64,000 bases of DNA from Rhabdophis nuchalis. Its lineage: Eukaryota > Chordata > Lepidosauria > Squamata > Natricidae. The stretch spans positions 119,042,610 to 119,106,609 of the forward strand of contig CM077647.1 of NCBI GenBank assembly GCA_039707465.1, read 5' to 3'. Of the stretch, positions 58,510 through 64,000 are shown in pieces. Position 1 is the stretch's first letter; each line of letters begins with the position of its first letter. Position numbers and translations under genes: made by a program. The notes below the pieces were generated by a model. That model was not told where the DNA came from and ran no database searches. It saw only the letters and a list, made by a program, of their open reading frames with translations.

Positions 58510-61500
58510 CACAAGGATTCCATCACCGGTTGGGCAAATGTGGCCGATGGTTACAAGCGGTCACATGTCCCAACCCCCGCAATCTAGGTGGTCAGGGCTT
58601 ACAGAGCCAGGGCTTGAGACTGATGCTATGCAATGCCAGGTCCGTTGTCAACAAAGCCCCCCTCATTAACGACCTTGTGTCGGAGGGGGAGCCGGACCTG
58701 GCGGGAATTACGGAGACCTGGTTGGGTCACGAGGGAGGACTTCCCCTCGTGGAAATGTGCCCACCAGGTTACCGTGCGTTCCATCAGTCACGGGCCCTAG
58801 GCAGGGGTGGGGGGGTGGCGGTCATTGTCAGGGAAGGTCTTGAGCCGAGAGAGACCACTGTGCCACAGATAACCGGTTGTGAGTCCCTCTGCGTGAAGTG
58901 GCGCCCAGGGAGGCAGTTGGGCTTGCTGATTGTGTACCTGGCTCCCCGCTACGTATCAGCAGCCCTGCCCAAGCTCCTCGAGATAATCGCCGAGATGGCG
59001 GTTGAGACTCCCAGACTGTTAGTCTTTAACCTGCCATCGGTAGGCGAGACTTCCGAGGTTGCTCGGGAGTTCATGGCCTCCATGACGGCCATGGACCTGA
59101 TCCAAGTAATTCAGGGCCCTACACACGAGGGAGGACACACACTGGATCTCATTTTTATCTCCGGCCAGTGGATGAGTGATCTGGGAGTCGGGGATTTAGT
59201 CATCATACCCCTGTCATGGTCAGATCACTCACTTCTCCGGCTCGACTTTCCCACCGCTACACCCCACCGCGGGGTGGCGGAACCGGAATACCCAAGAAGG
59301 TTCCGCCCCAGGCGCCTGATGGAACCTGAAAGGTTCCAGACGGAGCTTGGGCCACTACCTGTAGCCCTGACCCGCGCCCAGATGGAGGACCTAGTGGCTG
59401 CATGGAATAGTGCGGCCACTGGGGCCTTGGACCGGGTTGCGCCTTTGCGGCCTCTCTTGCGGCAGCGAACCACCCTGGCACCCTGGTTCTCCGAGGAGCT
59501 GAGGGTGATGAAGCGCCACAAGAGACGCCTAGAGAGGAGATGGAGATCCACACGCTCTGAATCTGACCAAACACAGGTAAGATCCCATTTGAGGACTTAC
59601 ATTGTGGTGATAAGACTGGCCAAACGTCGGTATTGTGCCACTCTTATCGCGTCTGCAGATAACCACCCTGCCACCCTGTTTGGGGTGACCCGCTCCCTCC
59701 TTCACCAGAGGCCGCGGGAAGCCCCTTTACAGGGCAGAGCAGAGGAATTTGGAGAGTATCTGCAGGACAAAATCGCTCAGATTCGGAGCAAGTTGGTCTC
59801 CACCGTCAGTGGTCCGGAGGAGGCGTCGGAAGCGTGTCTTGAGGCACCATTCTGGGAGGAGTCTGACTCTGTTACTTCCGATGATATGGACAGGTTGCGT
59901 AGGAGACTGAGGGCCACCACATGTTTATTGGACCCGTGTCCCTCCTGGCTTGTACTGGCATCCTGGGAGGTTTCACGAGGCTGCCTCCAGGAAATAGTGA
60001 GGGCTTCTTTTATTTATTTATTTATTTTATTTATTTAAATTTATATCCCGCCCTTCTCCAAGAAGGACCCAGGGCGGCGCACAGGAAAATTTAAAAACAT
60101 ATAAAATACAATAAATATAATTTAAAAAACTATTAAATAACCTATCCTGCGCTAAAACCAAATTTTAAAAACCCAATTTAAAACTACCTAAAAGTCCCCA
60201 TGGGAGGTTAGGCTAGGCCGGCTTGTTGAAACAAATATGTCTTAAGACATTGGCGGAAGAGGCGGAGGTCGGTGATGGTACGTAATTCAGGGGGTAGGTC
60301 ATTCCAAAGGGCTGGGCCCGCCACAGAGAAGGCTCTTCCCCTGGGTGTCGCCAGTCGGCATTGTCCGGCCGACGGCACCCTGAGAAGGCCCTCTCTGTGG
60401 GAGTGTATCGGTCTAAGGGATGTATGGGGCAGGAGGCGGTCTCGCATATAACTAGGCCCCGAGCCATGGAGCGCTTTAAAGATAGTTGTCAAAACCTTTG
60501 AGTGAGGGGTTCTTGCCTATCGTCTTGAAAGAGGCGGTGGTGAGGCCTCTCCTCAAGAAGCCTTCCCTGGACCCAGCATTGTTAGTAAATTACCGTCCGG
60601 TCTCCAACCTTCACTTTCTGGCGAAGGTTGTAGAGAGTGTGGTGGCACAACAGTTTCCATGTCATCTGGAGGAAATTGATTATCTGGACCCACGCCAGTC
60701 CGGCTCGGTCACAGCACCGAGATGGCATTGGTCGCGTTGGTGGATGATCTCTGGAGGGCCAGAGATGGGGGTTGTTCCTCCATCCTGGTCCTATTAGACC
60801 TCTCGGCGGCTTTTGATACCATCGACCATGGTATCCTATTGCACCGACTGGAGGGGTTGGGGGTGAGGGGCACCGTTTTACGGTAGTTCTCCTCCTACCT
60901 CTCCGGTCGGTCGCAATTTGTATTGGCAGGGGGGCAGAGGTTGACCTCGAGGCCTCTCACTTGTGGGGTACCTCAGGGGTCAGTCCTCTCGCCACTCCTG
61001 TTCAACACCTATATGAAGCCGCTGGGCGAGATCATCTGTGGTTTTGGGGTAGAGTACCATCAGTACGCGGATGACACCCAGCTGTACATCTCTACCCCAA
61101 ACCACCCCAACGATGCCCTCAAAGTGATGTCCCGGTGTCTGGAAGCCGTGCGGATCTGGATGGGAAGGAACAGACTCAAGCTCAACCCGTCCAAGACTGA
61201 GTGGCTATGGCTACCGGCACCCCGGTTCAACCAGTTGACGCCATCACTGGCCATAGGGGGCGAACATCTAGCCCCCGTGGAGCGGGCATGCAACTTAGGC
61301 GTCCTCCTGGACTCTCGGCTGTCTATAGAAGATCATGTGACAGCCGTGGCCAGGGGGGCATTTCACCAGGTTCGCCTGGTGCGCCAGTTGTGTCCCCTAT
61401 TGGACCGGGACGCCCTTCGCACAGTCACTCATGCGCTTGTGACGTCTCGTCTGGACTACTGTAATGATCTCTACATGGGGCTCCCCTTGAGATGCACCCG

Positions 61501-62126
61501 GAGACTACAGCTGGTCCAGAACACGGCCACGCGGGCAGTTATGGGAGTCACTAGATACTCCCATGTAAAACCACTCCTGCGCGAGCTGCACTGGCTGCCT
61601 GTGGTCTTTCGGGTGCGTTTCAAGGTGTTGATTATCATCTTTAAAGCGCTCCATGGCACAGGATCTAGTTATTTGCGGGATCGTATCCTGCCCCATACAT
61701 CCCTTCGGCCGATTCGCTCACACAGAGAGGGACTTCTCCGGGTGCCGTCCACCAGGCAGTGCCAGCGGGCGACGCCCAGGGGAAGGGCCTTCTCTGTGAT
61801 GGGCCCAACCCTCTGGAGCGACTTACCCCCGGATATTAGAACGACTACGGACTTCCGCTCCTTCCGCCAAAAAGTAAAAACCTATTTGTTTCATCAGGCC
61901 GGCTTGGCCTAATTTACGCTTCTCGCCGCAATCTGTTTTCTCAAATTGTTTACTGGGTTTTAATGGGTGGTAATTTTAATGGTTTTTAAATTTTAGTACA
62001 GGGTAGTTTAATTCGCTTTTAATTTGTATGATTGTATGTTTTTAGATGGTTTTTTAATTTTCCTGTACACCGCCCCGAGTCCCTTTGGGGAGAGGGGGCA
62101 GTTTATAAATATAATAAATTATTATT

Positions 62127-62159
<33 letters not shown>

Positions 62160-62175
62160 ATTGTTATTATTATTA
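58510..62175 (+). mobile_element. CR1/L3-type LINE, near full-length ORF2, interrupted
   Basis: The frame from 58530 encodes an apurinic-type endonuclease ([33 protein letters not shown]). It continues after a nested insertion (60010-60500) with reverse transcriptase ([45 protein letters not shown], catalytic YADDTQLYI at about 61057) and the C-terminal WNDLPP-type domain, stopping at 61912. The 3' UTR ends in an ATT/TTG microsatellite. Defects: loss of about 3 codons at the endonuclease GDFN motif (59021-59031), a frameshift near 60710, and an in-frame TAG at 60884-60886. It is therefore not active. Confidence 0.93.
60010..60500 (-). mobile_element. Nested CR1-type LINE 3' fragment
   Basis: Inserted antisense into the CR1 above. 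The minus-strand frame 60492-60208 encodes [20 protein letters not shown] and [14 protein letters not shown], then a 3' UTR and a TTTA-rich tail at 60008-60035. Target duplication AGTGAGGGCTTCTT (59996-60009) versus AGTGAGGGGTTCTT (60501-60514), one mismatch in 14. Its 3' UTR differs from the host element, so it is another subfamily. Confidence 0.93.
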
Positions 62176-62177
62176 TT
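62120..62177 (+). repeat. (ATT)n(GTT)n microsatellite at CR1 3' end
   Basis: ATT units, then about ten TTG units, then ATT again, directly after TATAAATATAATAAATT of the CR1 3' UTR. Confidence 0.93.
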
Positions 62178-62439
62178 CCTTTATTTTGGACAGCCCTATT
62201 AATTCCAATTAGATGGGATTAACTAAAGTAGAACTAGTGAGATGTAACGTATTTTTGCAGTATATTCCGAACTCTTTTTGTCTTGTCATGAGGTATATAC
62301 GTGAGAGAACCCAGAGCAGAAAGAAATAAAGCATGTTTGCCTGATGTACTATGTTTCTCCTGCTCTGCTATATTAATCTAGGATAGTTAATTCCATACGT
62401 ATGGCTATGAAAGTGGGACCATAAAAAAGCTGAGCATCA

Positions 62440-62812
62440 AAGAACTGAGGCCTTTGAACTCAGGTGTTGGAGAAGACTTCTGCAAGTCCCTTGGACTGCA
62501 AGGGTGATCAAACCAGTCAGTCCTAGAGGAGATCAACCCTGACTGCTTTTTAGAAGGCCAGATCCTGAAGATGAAACTCAAATATTTTGTCCACCTAATG
62601 AGAAGGAAGGACTCACTGGAGAAGAGCCTAATGCTAGGAAAGACTGAAGGCAAAAGAAGGGGATGACAGAGAATGAGGTGGCTGGATGGAGTCACTGAAG
62701 GAGTAGGTGTGAACTTAAATGGACTCTGGGGGATGGTAGAGGACAGGAAGGCCTGGAGGAACATTATTCATGAGGTCATGATGGATCAGACATGACTTCG
62801 CAACTAAGAACA
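62440..62812 (+). mobile_element. BovB (RTE) LINE 3' fragment
   Basis: Ordered blocks match the BovB C-terminal region: GTCCCTTGGACTGCAAGG, GGAGATCAACCCTGACTGC, CACTGGAGAAGAGCCTAATG, GAGAATGAGGTGGCTGGATG, GGCCTGGAGGAACATTATTC and GGATCAGACATGACTTCGCA. Decayed, with no intact frame. BovB is abundant in squamates. Confidence 0.9.
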
Positions 62813-64000
62813 ACAGCAGCTTTATATCCATATGTAGGATACACACATTCCAGGGACTAAGAAAAAGAAAAGATGTGTTGTTTCCTCCTGAAATACCTGT
62901 ATAATATTTCAAATAGAAACAGAGTTGTAAACTCTACAGCATACACTTTGAACTCCAGCCAACCTTTATTCCCTCCTATGCTTTATTCCTTTCCAGGTGC
63001 TTGAGTAGATAAATTCCTTCTTTTATATTTTCTTTTATTAAGAGGCATGTAAACACATAAGCTTTATAGGCTACATTCTACGTAATCTACATGTTGTTCA
63101 TTAGGAGCAATATCCAACTCTTCTTTTTCTATGGATTGTTCTTGCCAACTGGAGCCCAAACGAGTTGTGCTATGGGAAAAGGCATAGCAGGCAGTCTGTT
63201 GGAATCCCCCCACCCCCCAGGACAGCTGCAGGCACTCTCTAAAATCTTCCTTCTGTCTTGCTGCCAGTTAGTAAGCCCTGAAGAGTATTCCCCCAATCAA
63301 TGCTGAACCTCTTATTACATGGCAGCAGTGAAGCTTGCAATTCTGGCACTGGTGATAGGCAGAATATCAGATGAAGTCAAGAAGGAGAAGGCAATAGGCA
63401 CCCACAACTAGAGAAAAAAAAATTCACTGCAACTCCACTGAACTCCAACTAACAATGAAGTGCGTAAGAGATTACAGTTCCTAAAATTAATCAAAAAGGA
63501 AGTTTTCAGATAGATTTACTTAGTCCTTAATTTTGACTTCAGGACATCTGGCTAGCAACTCTTGAAGGAAAACATGCATATCTTCTCATTCCCATCATAT
63601 ACCTAAGGCCAATTAAATTTGGGATTTTCTGATCCAATGTGGAGGTACCTTTTCCTCTTCTCCTAGCAGAAGCTGATATCCTTGTGGTTTTTCACACTTT
63701 AGAAGTGACTATGATGAAGAAGTGGCAGGGACTGGAAACTGGTGAGGGAGGGAGGAGAAAAGGAAGGAAGGATTTCTGACACTCTGTCAGCTTCCCACAA
63801 GGCAACTCAACAGGGAAGCAGGCAGGGTGTCAGACGTTGCGCCTATTCCCACTGCTTTTTTGCAATACCATGTATCATTCTATTTCTGTTTAGGTAAGGA
63901 AATACCTCTGAAACGATGACCCAAAGGTCACAGGTTGTCTAGGAGATGGCTAAACCTATCACTTTGTCCATATAACAAATCCTGCCTTCTTTCCCATTCC

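Overview
This is vertebrate nuclear DNA, almost certainly from a squamate reptile and probably a snake. Small exons with consensus splice sites lie in long AT-rich introns. The repeats point the same way: CR1/L3-type LINEs with microsatellite tails, an L2-like LINE, L1, a BovB fragment, a tRNA-derived SINE with a BovB-like tail, and many hAT and TA-target miniature elements. Class and order come from repeat recognition, not from an alignment.

Two genes are supported, both on the minus strand. (1) GRN (progranulin): eleven coding exons between 9622 and 1, running off the left edge. They give a signal peptide, a half granulin and then alternating half-granulin exons. All phases fit, giving 517 residues before the edge. 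The likely promoter is a CpG-rich block at about 13.9-14.7 kb, with a non-coding first exon and a first intron of about 4.5 kb. (2) FAM171A2: seven coding exons from 47636 to 23383, giving 816 residues that include a transmembrane segment and a long cytoplasmic tail. The signal-peptide exon 1 was not found and is probably beyond 64000. FAM171A2 is the known neighbour of GRN in mammals, which supports both calls.

Layout: 1-9.6 kb GRN coding exons, with an 829-bp head-to-tail duplication carrying one 267-nt granulin exon; 9.6-14.7 kb GRN intron 1 and promoter; 14.7-22 kb intergenic, with an unassigned CpG-rich promoter-like block at 16.8-17.25 kb; 22-47.6 kb FAM171A2 3' region, exons and introns; 47.6-64 kb FAM171A2 intron 1, which holds the densest repeats. 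These include a Penelope-like fragment, an L1, and a near-complete CR1 interrupted by a second CR1 copy.

The most interesting signals are the in-frame granulin exon duplication, the tandem GRN/FAM171A2 arrangement (I recall the human genes as convergent), a CLEAR-like site beside a candidate GRN first exon, near-perfect palindromic MITEs with intact 8-bp target duplications, hammerhead-like motifs beside retroelement debris, and nested insertions with readable target-site duplications. I saw no new multi-gene system.
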